Shown here one piece after another: positions 1-12,989 of a DNA stretch of 64,000 bases. A program made the position numbers and the translations under genes. The notes below the pieces were generated by a model. It did not search any database and was not told where the DNA came from. It saw only the letters and a program-made list of their open reading frames with translations. This DNA is from Marsupella aquatica (Eukaryota; Marchantiophyta), in the NCBI GenBank assembly GCA_973895155.1, contig OZ316891.1, positions 1,860,001 to 1,924,000 of the forward strand. Reading direction: 5' to 3'. Every line of letters begins with the position of its first letter. Position 1 is the stretch's first letter.

Positions 1-52
1 TGAATAAATGTAATTTCTGTGAAAAAACTTTAATTATATTTTACTATCTATA

Positions 53-253
53 TCATTTCGCATCGGTTGAATAATATTCTGGGGGGTCGGCTACTTCACG
101 ATTTACTGCGTAATAATAATTTTTTGAACGATCCGTCAAAATAGATTTAGCTAAAGAAAAATCTTTTAATGCTATTTTGTTGGCCTTACCCTTCCAAATA
201 CTTCCGCGAATTTTCGTCTTCAATTTCAAAGTGCATTTTTTTGGAACTGCCAT
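53..253 (-). pseudogene. rpl32: Plastid ribosomal protein L32 copy (NUPT)
   Basis: The 66-residue frame opens MAVPKK and contains IWKGKAN and FSLAKSIL, the usual L32 signature, at close to the usual length of plastid L32. L32 is a component of the 50S plastid ribosome. The frame is open, but several N-terminal residues usually Arg or Ser are Cys or Leu here (KKCTLKLK), as expected from C-to-T changes. Such changes fit decay of a nuclear copy by cytosine deamination. They would also fit a plastid gene whose transcript is corrected by U-to-C editing. It lies about 125 bases downstream of the rpl21 copy, the plastid arrangement. Identification is firm; pseudogene status is inferred from context. 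Confidence 0.75.
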
Positions 254-377
254 GATGAAGAATACCTCATTAGTAATGATTTAATAAGAAAATTTTGTAT
301 CTTTCTGTTTCTCGGTCATAAAAAAATAAAAAATTTATTGATTAACAACTTTATATTTAAAAATCTATTTACGCATC

Positions 378-734
378 TTATTCGTACATATCCTCTCCAT
401 TTAGGAAGATGGAATCGACAACAAATCGTGTTGATTTTTGTCTATGACCCAATTTACGTCGTGTTTTCTTTTTCAAAACCATTTTATAAATTAAAACCTT
501 TATTTCAAGATAAGAGTGAAGAATTTGGCCTTTAATGACAGCACCCTTTAACCACGGGTGACCTATGTCTATATCCGATTTTTGACGAACCATCAAAACA
601 CGATAAATTAATATTCTGGTGTTCTGCTCTAATTTATTAGATGTTAATGAGACCAAATGACGAATATTATAAAATCTTCCAGGCTCGACTCGGAGTTGTT
701 GACCTCCAGTTTGTTGATTTGAATCGTGCAACAA
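378..734 (-). pseudogene. rpl21: Plastid ribosomal protein L21 copy (NUPT), altered N-terminus
   Basis: The frame of 118 residues contains [26 protein letters not shown], the IYKM segment followed by [12 protein letters not shown], and TRFVVDSI, which identify plastid L21 of the 50S ribosome. L21 is about 116 residues in bryophytes. Residues 1-9 do not match the usual MNxYAIVD start. Bases just upstream can be read as the expected Gly-Ile-Val but in another frame, so the 5' end seems to carry a small insertion or a junction. Plastid rpl21 is absent from angiosperm plastomes, so this gene argues for a seedless plant. A functional nuclear transfer cannot be excluded, but no transit peptide is seen. 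Confidence 0.75.
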
Positions 735-740
735 TGCCGT

Positions 741-1500
741 TTAGTACTTGTGGAGGTACAATGAGTGAGTCTTAGGTTAACCCGAAGTGAGTTAAAGTAA
801 CTGAATGTGGATGTAACTGCGCAGTTGCGTGGTAGTCCCGAAACCTTGGGTTCACATGACGATCAAATTTAGAGTTTTGGGTATATTTCAATTCATAAAT
901 TATTACCGTTATTTTGCATTGCTGTCAAACAACATTTGGGCAGGTTGCAAAAGTCAATTTGTAAACTGAATCCAAAATTTGATACGTGGTATCACTTTTG
1001 GTATGTGAAAAGTTAAGTGTACTGTTGCTCATCATAAAAAAAATAGTTTTTGGTCAAAATCTTGAGTTTGGAAACAATTGCAAAATTTTATCTAACACAT
1101 TTTATTTTTCCAAATGTGAGTGTTCTAGTCTCTAGTCTCTCGCAAAAAATGACATCCAAATATTTGATTTCTAGATCATTAGTTTAGCTCCCAAAACGTC
1201 ACTAGGCGCAATACAAAAACTGATCCATTTCTATTTTTTTTCAAAAAAGTTTGTTTTAACAAAAAAACATGTTTTGTATCACCATTTTTTGCAAAATCTG
1301 AACAGGCTTCTCGTTTGGTGGTCACACTTCTCGTTTGGTCCGTCAGCGTGTTGGTGTCCAAAATGAACGACCGTCAGTCATTTGTCCATTCTTTAATGAC
1401 ACATATTTAAACAAATTATATTACAACAAGTGACAATTAAGCAAGCACGTATGGTTGTCATAATAAGTTATATAAGACATGTCGTAAATGACACAACAGT
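741..1500. other. No gene recognised
   Basis: AT-rich sequence between the plastid insertion and the minisatellite. Only short open frames without recognisable motifs are present. Confidence 0.5.
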
Positions 1501-1509
1501 GAACCATTT

Positions 1510-1720
1510 AGGGTGTCATACAGGGTGTCATAAAGGGTGACTGTCATTGAGGGTGTCATACAGGGTGTCATTGAGGGTGTCATTTAGGGTGTCATATAGG
1601 GTGTCATTCAGGGTGTCATTCAGGGTGTCATATAGGATGTCATTCAGGGTGTCATATAGGGTGTCATTTAGGGTGTCATACAAGATGTCATATCGGGTGT
1701 CATACAATAATGTCATACAG
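1510..1720. repeat. 12-bp minisatellite (GGGTGTCATWYA unit)
   Basis: About 17 imperfect units of GGGTGTCAT plus three variable bases run head to tail with a 12-base period. Because 12 is a multiple of three, both strands stay open: one reads as repeated Arg-Val-Ser-(Tyr/Phe), the other as repeated Asn/Tyr-Asp-Thr-Leu. I treat these frames as by-products of the repeat. Confidence 0.9.
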
Positions 1721-3490
1721 GATGTTTCAAGTTTTATGGTTTATGGGAAGCTCACAATGTTGTATTCAAAATCACATATAATGAATCCACTTAAAACACT
1801 AAACTCACACATCACCTTATGTACACATCATTCATAATGATATTGAAAAATTCAAAATCCAACATTCACAAGCTCTGATATAGAATGATTGAAAAAACAT
1901 AAGTCTTTATGATGAAGAGATATATAGAAAGAGATATATAGAAAGTTCACATTTTACACTTGCATGAGTTAAACAATGGTAACCAACATTCAGGTCCTAT
2001 GCCATTACCATTAGTCACTATAAAAGGCTTGTGAAAGGAAAAACAAAAAAAAAACTTTTCCATAAATCTTGTGAAAAATTTATGACCATTTCTTTATGGC
2101 CAAATGCACTCATCCATAATTTTCAAGCTTTGAGACCCCCTTTTACGATCCAACAGATTGCAGTTCTCGTCGAGCATTCTGGAGAAAGTCTGTAAGCACT
2201 TGACGGTCAATGACTTCACCCAGAAATAGCACGGACGAATTATTATACGAGACTACATGCTCTTCGATCATGGAACCACCGGATGACAAGAACTACAAGG
2301 TATGAAAACTCGGGATCGAGAGAAGACGGCCTTCTGAATGATGTGGTCGATGGCCCCGTGAGAAGAGAGACTTAGACGAATAGGCATCGATCACACAGAA
2401 GTGGCGCCCTGTTTGGCAAGGGCGGACCAGACGACATCTGCTGCAGAGATAATGCGTTTCTTGTATTCCTGATGGCCCACCATGTAAAGCACCTGGTTCA
2501 TTACTGAATCCATTTACTACGATTTATAATTTCTTATGGCCCACGACTCTGAGCTTACTCAAGCTCGTGTGGAATTGCAACAGTATTCCGAGGTTTGGGC
2601 CCTACTCCATGGATCTCGGACCATGCCCGTTGAAAGTTGAGTTACGGTATTGATGAACTTGAATGATAAATACGATACTCAAATGTGAAGAGAACCTGTC
2701 CAAACTGGTACCGGTCAGAAGGTGCGCTTCGTAGTTTTCAAGTTGCGATAAGTCTTACCTGCTATGTTTTAGTACACCTGTGCACTATTATCTGAAAAGA
2801 ATATTGCCCGGGACGATGAAGCTCACGTATAACTCTAGCGGAATGAACAAAATGTCAGGAAGGACGGTTCAATCGCTGCAGCTGTTCGTGACCTAAGCGT
2901 TTCCAGTACTAACGCATGGGACTGAGCCCTACAGCTTATGTCGTACTCCCAGAAGAAGTACACGAGTCACAATGTGTTGGGAGTGACTAAAAGAAGGGAA
3001 AGGTTACAATGAAGATCGCACTCTGCTCTGGTCTCTGGTTTCGATGTAAGACAAGGCGTGGAACATTTACCGGCACGAAAGGAAAAGTTAGTGTACCTAA
3101 TTGGTTCAAACAACCTTATCAAACCTCCATGAAACAGAGACTCCAGCAATAACCCTTACTGACACTTCTTGACATCACATAACTTGATGCTTCGCGTTAT
3201 TGCATAGCGAAGATCAGAGACCTGAAGATGATATGCTTTGCAGATGTTTTCATATGAATTTTCCTGCCCACCAGTTGGGTTTACAGAAGTAATCTTCAAA
3301 GGCTCAACTGCCGAACATCCCCTTCACCAAGGAATATTCAGTTGAAGGGTTAAGTAATCTATACACTGTCCAACCAAACGAGTCCAATCAAAACAATTGT
3401 GGACAGAATGGAAGAACCCAAGAACTATACTTCTAAGTCCCAAAAATTGGAGGCTGTTCACCTTCACTAACCTACTAAGTATGTTCTCTG
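1721..3490. other. No gene recognised, downstream of the receptor kinase
   Basis: No open frame over about 60 codons with a known motif. The part nearest 3490 is the 3' flank of the receptor kinase gene. No transposon ends were found. Confidence 0.5.
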
Positions 3491-3492
3491 CC

Positions 3493-6400
3493 TTAGGTGA
3501 AAAGCTCGCTGCCCAGGGTCACGGTGGCTGTTCCATCACCTCCACCGGTAGTAAGGCCCCTCTCCATCTCCAGTGCAAATTCAAGGTCAGCAACTACTTC
3601 AGTCATATCCGGTCTTTTCCACCCTGTTGCTTCCACACACTTGAAACCAACCTCCACGACCTTTCGCATAGCAGATTCCATATAATTTGATCCCAGAGTA
3701 TCATCAACAAGAGCACCCAAATTCCCTGCCTGCAAAAGCGAGCGCCCCTGCAACCATATTCACAATTGCAAAATTAATCAGATTCACAACATGCACCATT
3801 ATCCTAAACGCGATGGTAGTCTGAACAGTTGCCGGCATTCAAACCAAGCATTCATTTCGAAGACGAGACAAGAGGGTACCCATTCCACCAAGCTCCACTC
3901 TGGGCGAGGTCGATTCATGCAGATGGCCTCCCGGCCACTAATGAGTTCCAACAAAAACACACCAAAACTGAAGACATCACTTTTTGGCGTCAGCCGTTGT
4001 ATTTTGTAGTACCTGAAACAGGACAATCATGATATCAGCACTAAGACCATGTATACCATATACGGACACGGAGATAAGGAAAACACTCACAGCCAACTAT
4101 AAATACATGGGGTTTACTTGTCTGTACTTAGGAAATGCAGACAGCATTTAGTCAAGAGGAAATGTTCAAGATATAGGCACCGGAAACGTGAGAGGAGGTT
4201 GAGATAAAGGTGGAGAGCCATACTCTGGATCTAGAAAGCCTGCAGTCCCATCTCCACTTGACGATGAGACCAAAACAGGCCCCTCTTGCAAAAGCCGACC
4301 TTCTGAGAGAAGCCGAGATAGTCCAAAATCTGTCACCTTGGCTACTAGGCTTGCATCCAGCAAGACGTTGTTGGTCTTAAAGTCCCTATGGATGAGTGAA
4401 GGTGCCATTGTGTGCAAATGCTCTAATCCTGCGACCAGAAAAGCAGATTAATCTCACCGCTGCTGTTGCATGTTCACGGAAGAAGCGACGTGATGTAGCA
4501 ATAAAAGAGCTCATTATGAAGATATCAGGCTTGCAGAAACTTCAAGGTTTTAATCAGACATCACCCGTTCGAGACAATATCAGCGCGCCGGATCAACTGG
4601 CCTACTTTGATTCCCCGAAGAACAGTCCGGAACATCGTTCAAATCTGATTTCATGATTTATCAACTCAACTCTAGCAAGGCCAATAATGAACATCACTAT
4701 ACCTTTAGCAGCCCCTAGTGCTATTGATAACCTCTGCTTGAAATCAAACTCTCCAATAGCAGCTCCAGTAGTGTCTGCCAGGCCAAAAGCGAACAACATC
4801 TCAGAATCAGCGAAATTGTAGTAGATCAGCAACCATACAAACATGCCGCCAACTACTGGAAAGTTTTAGCCAAAATCAATAGAATCAGAAAATCGCCAAA
4901 GGACACTTTTCCATTTTAACGGGCGTACCATAGAGGTGACTACAAACACTTCCATTAGAGACATAGTCGTAGACCACCATCTGCTGATCGTTCTCTTGAC
5001 AGAATCCCAGTACATTTACGAGGTTCCTGTGCTGTATTTGAGCTAGAGAATCAACCTGCGAGCCATAAATACATTAGATATGGTTAGTACACTTGATAGC
5101 GGAATGGTGAACTCGAATATCACATCCAAATAAATGTATTGTAGCTGAAGATTTAAGAAAAAGTTTGTCATAGGGGACAACCTCCATCCCATCTTTGTTG
5201 CATAGATTGCTTCACATGGAACGACAACAAACTACACCAGGCTACAGCTTGATAAATTTCAAGTTTGGGTCCAATAAAGGCAGTTTGTGACAAGAAGATC
5301 GGGAAAAAGACTTCCACATAATATACTTAACCTCGAACACACATTCTAGCCTTTTAGACTGGCACTTGGACAACAGATGAGACTTCTTACTAACCTCCAT
5401 TGCAAAATCTCGACTGGCATTGCCTGATCGTCTCTTTACAGCCACTATAGTTCCATCCTCAAGGAGACCCTTGTAAACAAACCCAAAACCGCCCTCTCCA
5501 ATCAAGTTGTTTGTTGAAAAGTTCTTCGTAGCATGCTCGAGCTCTTCGACAGAGAATACTTTCGCTGTATGTGTTTCAGGAACTACTGCCGGCCCACCTC
5601 CAACCGGGGGTGCTTCAGGCCCTTTTGCCCAATCAACTGCTCGGACCACATCAGAGAAAAATCCATAGTTTATGAATATCTACTTCGCGATCAGATACAA
5701 AGGCAGCGGGAACAATGTTCATATCGTCACGACGTGAAAACATCCTGACAGTCAGTTTTCAAAGATACACAGAGAAAGCAATCAACCTGAATGTTAGCTA
5801 TACCTTGAGCAGAAGGGTCGGATGATCCTGTATCAGAGGTGGCACTCGGCCAACTCTTAGCTCGGAAAAGACAGCATGCAACGAGAATTACAGTGAAAAC
5901 AATCAAAACCACAGCTCCAGCAACACCTCCAACAATTGCAGCCACGTGAGTATTCCCCTTGACAGACGGTGGTATCGCAGCAACAGGTCCGAATATGAGC
6001 GCAGGTGCTAGGCCTGGGCCGCACACCGGTACTCCATATCCAGGTAGTAATGAACAAAGTCGATTATTCCCATCAACGCTGCAACAGAAAGACACGTTCC
6101 AATCAGCATGTCTAGTTATCAAGCCTCCAAACTAGCACACATGACGTAGACCTGGATTTCACATTTTATTGTATTCAATAACATTATCCCGATTGGCCCC
6201 CTACTGTCTACGCTCTCAAGTAAGCCACTCAAGTAGGCACCCCATTCAGTTTCCTGCACACTCTGGTTATTCCATCTTAAGGTGATCAAAACCATCGCAA
6301 CTTCTTGATACCATACATTGCCGACTGGAAATGCAAACGGACACTGCTGAAGTACCAGCAAAAAATAAACACCACCGTATACAATAAACGATAATCGAGA

Positions 6401-9121
6401 GGCTCTAAACACTCACACGATACGCGCGACACGAGCTGCTGAATAAGTGAAGGGAAGTGCTCCACTGAGATCGTTATTAAATAAGTATCTGGTGAAAGAA
6501 TCATAGCAAACGGTCAAGGGATAGCCGAAGTTGAGATATGAGCCCACAAGTATCCTCCGTAACAAACGATCAAAACGAAGGCCACTGATCGATGGGATAA
6601 ATTTGAATAAAACTGGACAATCATCCACAATTGACAATGTGAACATCTGAAAGTTGGTCATACGGAAAGTACCCAACATTCAAAATACACGCTTACCATA
6701 GGTGAAAGTCTTTTGAATGTATTGAAAAGATGAAAAGTAAAGTGGCAATCTGAAATATCTATTTCAACAATTCATGGTAATGATACCAATACTCACAATT
6801 CTTTTAGGTTGGGTAGCACGCCAAGACTTTCCGGAACACTCCCACTGAAGAAATTGTTTGAAAGTCGCCTGTGATTCATCGTCACAGGAGACGTTAGTTT
6901 CCGATCATTTTCGCTGAGATATTCCATTGATACATATCCTCAAATACACATTAAGACGTGACATTTTCGCCAGATCAACCCATGGGAACTGCTCTCTTCA
7001 AGATGGACACATTCAACTAGTGGACCCAATAAAATAACAAAAACCAACGTAAGGTCAGAAAAGCTTAAAGTACGACTATTGCTTCGGCAACGGAAGCTTC
7101 GAGAAACGGCTCGGGAAAAGTTGAATAAACCATGAGTATTTTTCCCAGAAATGCTCTCGGAGAAAACGTTTCAGATTATAACGCCGTACTCCCTACTGAC
7201 CGACAGCGAATATGTTTTCCATGGGGATACTCTCTACCTAGCTGAGTATGCAGCAAAGGAGAAGGTTGCAAATCTTACAGTGAAGTCAAGTTCCTCAGCT
7301 CTCCAAGTTGGGAGGGTATTGGTCCAACAAATGAATTTGAGTCCAGCCATCTGCAGAAACCAAAATCAGGAATGCTCGCCTTGTTTCCGATCCCAACAGA
7401 CGTTTGCCTGTGAGCTAATCCGAACAATAAATTTGAAAATTTGATTTGGTCTCTCTTGGGTCACATTCTCTCTACAAGCCACGACAATCTTCCCGTGCGC
7501 AAGTCGAAATTATTTTCTAGCTTACAGAAGCACGAGTCACTAAGCAATGCGCTAGAATTGTAGTCGTAGGGACACAAGGACGGCAATAATGCCAGACAAG
7601 TTTGTAGACTGTAGATACGCACAATGTCCTTAAGGTCGTCAACTTCCCGAGCACTGGAGAAAGAGTTCCTGTGAGCTTGAGATTTGAGAGCTTTCTGTAC
7701 AATCAAATTGCGCAAGCTGCATCAGAAATTAGAGATCACATGCGAATGTACCAAACTGCTCGCCAGATCTAATCGCTCCATTCACTTCCTCGCGAATAAG
7801 CCCATTACTATTAATCTTCCCAAAGAAGTAAAACAAACTGTAGACAGGATTAGCTAATTCAAACTAGCATGCCGTGACCAAATGAAAGAAGACTGCACTC
7901 ACAGGGACGTAATGCTAAAATTGTCTTCACATTCAACACCTATCCATCCCGATGAACATGGATCACCGTGTCCCCAACTCGTTAAAACAGGAGGATTCTG
8001 CACGGACACGCGGAATGCTTGCAATGAAGCCACTGCGGACAAACATTGCGGATACGTTAGATACCAGTGCATTATGTCTTGACTGTAATGAAGGAGCAAA
8101 TCCCACCTGAAATGCCTGGAAAGTGGCCTCAACCTGTGAGATGCATTCGTGCATTCCGTACCAAGTGAGGAACCTGGCCTAGATATGTATTCGTGAGCTT
8201 CAAATCTCATCAAAAGTGCAGCAAAACGGTCAGATGCTACTGTACGTACAATCACTTATCGTATTACAAGGGACAAGCAGGTGGCTTCCCAGTGCGTCAA
8301 ATGACAATCGCAGGTTGTTCCAGTTTCATCTGAGAACACACATAAAATAGAGTTCATTGGCAAAGCTCTGTAAGAGTCCAAACTCGGGAAATGTCTAGCA
8401 TTCTCTGAGGTACCGGGTCTCAACATTCGTGGCTCCATCAGTTCCACCGAAGAACCAAGCCTTCTGCAGTAGCGATAGGATCATCAAAGGTCCAATCTAA
8501 ACGATTCACGGTCAACAAACACTATTTCCTAAAGGCAGTAAAAACCATGCTGACCCATGCTGACCGACGGCAACATCTTATACGAACCGTCGGCAGGATC
8601 ATTCGTTACTCTAGATAGGCAGAGGAGTGAGCCAGAATAGAAGGGAAGAAATGGTCGAAGTTACCATCAATTCAGTGATGACTATCCAACACACTGCTCT
8701 TGTCAATCATGACTTAGCTCCACGATCTCTCAGACAAAGCAAGTCAGAGGAGACCTTACACAACTTCAAGGTTTTCCTTCAAATCTAAAACGAATCCCAA
8801 AGGTCCTGTGTCCAATTCCGGCTCGCAGCCTCTTGACAAGTTTTCGTTCATAGTTTGAAACCCGTTCGTTACTCAGTTTTCAAATTTCAGCGCAGAGAAG
8901 GCAAAGGATAATAGAGGGAGTGATCTACCTGCAATTTGCTGATAGCGCCGATAGGAGGAAGCAGCGGCCGGGCAGAGCAGAGCAGCAAAAATGAGAGCAA
9001 CAAGACAGTGCAACCACAGAGTCCTCTGGAGATCGGTGCCATTCAAGCGACAACGCCTGCTATTACTGCTGAGAAAACTACCATCGAGCAAAAATCTCGG
9101 ACATGAATGCCCAATCCGCAT
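3493..9121 (-). CDS. LRR receptor-like serine/threonine kinase (13 exons)
   Basis: Membrane receptor kinase. Exons in transcript order, inferred from GT/AG sites and reading phase: 8929-9121 (signal peptide, hydrophobic core [14 protein letters not shown]), 7903-8032 (LRR N-cap, [12 protein letters not shown]), 7623-7694, 7279-7350, 6797-6868 and 6417-6488 (four LRR exons of exactly 72 nt, all phase 2), 5787-6078 (juxtamembrane, transmembrane segment [20 protein letters not shown]), 5395 to about 5637 (P-loop [16 protein letters not shown] lysine), 4929-5055, 4703-4774, 4224-4428 (HRDFKTNN catalytic loop, DFGLSRLL), 3880-4012 ([13 protein letters not shown]) and 3493-3747. The product is about 645 residues. 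Kinase subdomains are complete with Lys, HRD Asp and DFG Asp present, so an active kinase is expected. The short ectodomain of about four repeats is typical of small LRR-RLK families. The phase of the exon beginning near 5637 is the one join I could not settle. The ligand is unknown. Confidence 0.88.
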
Positions 9122-9790
9122 GGTGGTGCTTGCATGCTATAAACCCACGCCCCTCCCTCTAACGATCCGGCCACCCTCGCTCCAATCCCACGCAATCCAG
9201 CTCCACCGAATCCATTTTCCATTTCGCTCACAAGAATTTCACACAAAGTTGCAAAACCCAAAAGCTTCCGTCCCTCATCGCTCCTTCCCCTCCCCTCGCT
9301 CTCTCATCCTTTCTCCTCTCGCTCTGTTCGGGTGCTTTCGATCTTCTTCGTCAACTCTCTGCCTCTGTCTCTGTGCGCTCTTCTTCCGCGCGTTACAGCG
9401 GATTCACGAGAGAATGGACGCCTTTACAGCACATTTCAGCAGGGCAGCGAATTCGCAAGCTGGATTCAAAAAAGAGGCGCTGCAGGAGAAAAAGCATTTT
9501 CCTGCAGCAGCACAGAGGGAGAAGGCGAGAAGCAGACCAAAGCAAAAGCCAAAGCCAAAGCCTGAAGAAAAGGAATTGTCGTCCTCCGACCTCCTCTTTC
9601 TCAGACCCAAACTGTTGTGCCTGACTTGACTCCTTCAAAGGCGCAGGAGGCGACACGACGAGGCGGAAACCTGCCGGGTTCCACTCTCCCTTTCCCGAGC
9701 ACCCCTCTCACTGTTCCCCCCCGTCGACACGCAAGCGAAATCGGCAACCCGCCCGGTTTCCTGTCTGCCGAGAAACCCCCCAACCGGAAG
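9122..9790. promoter_or_regulatory. Presumed promoter and 5' flank of the receptor kinase
   Basis: CT-rich and purine-rich low-complexity sequence upstream of the kinase start codon. It is open in several frames on both strands, including a 212-codon frame across 8991-9629 that overlaps the signal-peptide exon, but none resembles a known protein. No clear TATA box was identified. Confidence 0.35.
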
Positions 9791-9796
9791 GGGGGG

Positions 9797-9922
9797 TAAT
9801 TTCACATCAAATCATAACCCGAAGGGTGCTGGTAATTTTGTACGTCAATATATTTGACCCGTAATTGCACATCAAATCACAACCCGAAGGGTGTCGTTAA
9901 TTGTACATCAAAATATTTGACA
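9797..9922. repeat. Two-copy tandem duplication, about 63 bp
   Basis: Two adjacent copies share the blocks CACATCAAATCA, AACCCGAAGGGTG and TATTTGAC with scattered substitutions and small indels. Confidence 0.7.
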
Positions 9923-10276
9923 TATATAAAATATATGCGCCTATGTACTGTAGTTTACATAAAAATATGACACATAGGAATATATTTAACAATTTCATAT
10001 CATGATAAATCCTGTTATTTTGATTATCTTGCACTACATATTATCACGTTTTTATACGTGCTTACTAGTAAGGGAAGAGGAAACTCACGACTCCACCTAG
10101 GACTGAAATCTAAATAATATTTCAGACTATTTTTATCTTAAAGTACACTCTAATATATAGAAATTAAGATCTAACGGTCAGGGTGGTGCGTTCATCTTCG
10201 TGCAAAACCGTAAATCTGTAGATTTACTGTCCAAATGCAAATACGGTGGGAATCACAGCATCGGGCCTGGGATAGA

Positions 10277-10592
10277 CTAGGGCGTCTCAAACTTAAGCAT
10301 TTGGAATTCCGAATGGCACCCGGGATTTCACAGTCGCGGGCCGCCCGGATCAGGTGGTCGGCCCACCGATTTGGTGACCGTAAAGTTTTTCCCGGGTTTT
10401 TTTGATTACAATTTTTCTTTGGAAAAACCCAGGTCTAACCCGTGCCGGGACTCCTTTGAGGTGCGAGGTAAAGTTCAGACCCCCAGTTTTTTGGGACCCG
10501 ATTTTGGGTACCGGTGTTCAATATCGGGCGGCGATTAGAGACATCCGGGTGACCGGAAGGAGTCCTAGAACGCGTAGGGTTGAGACGCCCTA
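10277..10592. mobile_element. MITE-like element with TAGGGCGTCTCAA termini
   Basis: The ends form a near-perfect inverted repeat of about 13 bases (TAGGGCGTCTCAA at 10278, its complement ending about 10591) around 315 bp of GC-rich, partly palindromic sequence. There is no coding capacity. No convincing target duplication was found, so the superfamily is not assigned. The terminus loosely resembles that of the 8-bp-duplication MITE family elsewhere in the window. Confidence 0.55.
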
Positions 10593-10599
10593 CTCTTGT

Positions 10600-12670
10600 T
10601 GAGGCTGACGGGGACTATGCCGGCGGCTGGAGTTCCCATTCCAGCGGTTTGTGAACCATCCTGTCCACCTCTTACTCCACGAGCTCTTAGTAAATTCTAG
10701 AATACGATGACATCGTGTGATCCACACTGTAGAATATACATATGGATGGTCACGATTAAGTGACGGAACTTCCACTGGAATAAAGTTATTTAAAAGGAGA
10801 TGTGGGTGCAGTTCTGACGACAGACACAGCTCCACTCTATACATGAAGAGAGGCAAGAAAATGCTAGAATGGAGTTACACAAGGATATGATAGAAGATGC
10901 TCTCGGGTTCAATCTTGACAAAACACCAGTTCGATTTCAGTACATCAGTTCACTTTCATGCTACATCATTTCTATTTAATGATGTTAAATGCTATCTGAA
11001 AAACTTGCATTGTGTGACTACCTGTGGATTAAACCACCACAGTTAGGGGAAACTAAAACGTACATTTAAATTTATTTTTTTAAGAGAATTACTCACTCAT
11101 TTTAGTAACCTGGATCCACGTAATGAGTGAGAAAAGCATTGAGTCCATGATACGAAAAAGGCCACGACAATAATAAATAATGCCTTAAAGAGGGAGAAGG
11201 GGAATGCCCGAATGGTCTATGTTCTATACCCCCCACTATTACAGGTTGTGTCGCCAGCCTGCACTACAACATTTTGTCTGCAAAAAAACAAAAGAGAAAA
11301 CAAAAACTTTATTGTAGCGAACGTTGACTGGATACCATCGAGCAAGCATATTCCGCCTCCTCACATCAAGCCATCGTCTGCCGTCACTGGCCAGCATGCA
11401 TCCGGCATACCTGTCGTAGTACTGTACTCTTGAGAGTCTGTACATTACCGACGATCGGCAACATCGTATAATTAGAACGTTCTCAAACATATATAGTTGT
11501 TTATTGAAAGTCACAAACCTCACCGTAGATATTGGATATCGACGGTTTAGAGAAGTAGATTCTGCTTTATCCAAATAATCGGGTACGACACGATACTTGG
11601 TCCGACCGTATAGTACACGGATGAGCGTATGTACGTACCGAAGGGGACTTTATATACCAGGAAACGATTGAAATGATTAGGCGACCATTACTCTCGTACC
11701 GTTGATGCCATCCATCCACGACCCAGATATGGATGTAAGTCTTCACGAATTGGAAAACACGCGGTTTAATAATTTCATGATAAATTGCCTTGGTCACTGG
11801 CATTATTAACTCTTCGCTGTAGGTAAATATTCCCTATCAGGTACAGTTCTCAGCTGTTTTATCGTCAGTTCGAACCCTAGAGGTATTGCCCCTCGTTGGT
11901 CCACTTTAGATATTGTAATGAAACAGATCACCTTTTTTTAAGTCCTTAACTCATAATGGGTATTTGAGTCATATCCTCGGATAAAATCTCAAATGGAACA
12001 TTCATCCTTAGATCTTGCCTTTGGGTCCTGTCTCTAGCCTTTGCGCTGTTTGCCTTTTGGTAAAGTTCTAGATAATCCAAACTTTAAGGTTAGATAGGAT
12101 TCAATGCATGATTGATATAAACCTGACAAGACTAATTTTCTGAGTCTACAAGTAGTCTGGACTTATTCAATATTTTGGCCGATTTCACATTGTAGTGTGA
12201 AAAATTGTCATTGTGAGCCAAAGTTGCAAAATTAATTATTTCTTTAACAGACTTAAATTTTTTGCACTTTCAAAGTTTGGACAATATTGCCACTCCCACA
12301 ACAATTGTCTTTTTCTAGGGAGCCCAGTAAGATTGCCAGGTGAAGGAAAGACAAAAGCTCATGGCTTTTTACCCTGTTCACATCTTATCACTCTTTCCTC
12401 CATAGCAGATTTTTATGTACTTATTGTTTTGTTTTGTTTTGGAATGAAAGCAAAAAAAGAGCCCTTCTTGCATTACAAAATGTTGGGTTAGTTCTTAAAC
12501 TGTTAAGATTTACTTTTAGGTCTAGAGTTACAACAATATCGTAGTGAAGGCTAACCTTAGTTGCAGACCAGGTTAGGTTAGTCATGTTATGCACACACTA
12601 TACCCAGGTGTTTGCTTGGAGAGTAGGAACTCAAGCTCATTGTGATGGAGCCACTTGAGAGATAGGAAGA
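10600..12670. other. No gene recognised
   Basis: Mixed-composition intergenic sequence. Short open frames only, none with recognisable motifs. Confidence 0.5.
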
Positions 12671-12679
12671 GCTTGTGTT

Positions 12680-12981
12680 CCCAGGGTCCTCACTTCTTTT
12701 CTTCCGACCCATCACGCGCAAATAATTATAGGGTTTTTTATTGGGTTTAGTCAAATGCTTTTAAATTTTTGTTGAAGAACATTAGGGTTATTTTAATCCA
12801 ATTTTGAGAATTATAAGAATCATAGGATTTTTATTATCAAATATGAGAATATTCTTGGAATATTCCATTAAGTTAGGGGTAAAAAATTCCTATAAAAAAA
12901 TATTGACTTAACTTTTAGGGTGGTTATTCCCCCAAACTTTTGAGCGTGATATGGGACATTGCTTGGATTGAGGCCCCCGAG
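12680..12981 (-). mobile_element. MITE copy 1 (8-bp target duplication)
   Basis: The ends are CCCAGGGTCCTCAC on the left and the complement of CTCGGGGGCCTCAA on the right. They are flanked by CTTGTGTT (12672-12679) and CCTGTGTT (12982-12989), an 8-bp duplication with one mismatch. The inside is AT-rich and, on the minus strand, aligns along its length with MITE copy 2 at 39025. Shared blocks include GGAATATTCC and a long T-rich segment. No coding capacity. The 8-bp duplication fits a hAT-like element; Zisupton/KDZ elements also make 8-bp duplications. Confidence 0.82.
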
Positions 12982-12989
12982 CCTGTGTT

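Larger units (their letters stand above)
1..740 (-). other. Nuclear insertion of plastid DNA (NUPT), rpl21-rpl32 segment
   Basis: This AT-rich block holds two plastid ribosomal protein genes on the same strand in the order rpl21 then rpl32, as in bryophyte plastomes. Homology stops near 735-745, inside the start of rpl21. The sequence beyond has no plastid feature I recognise and soon enters a minisatellite and nuclear genes. The left edge is cut by the window. A nuclear copy of plastid DNA is therefore the simplest reading; a misjoined contig is the main alternative. Confidence 0.75.

Noticed and set aside
8991-9629. 212-codon open frame on the plus strand
   Set aside because: It overlaps the signal-peptide exon of the receptor kinase on the other strand, has low-complexity composition and no recognisable motif.
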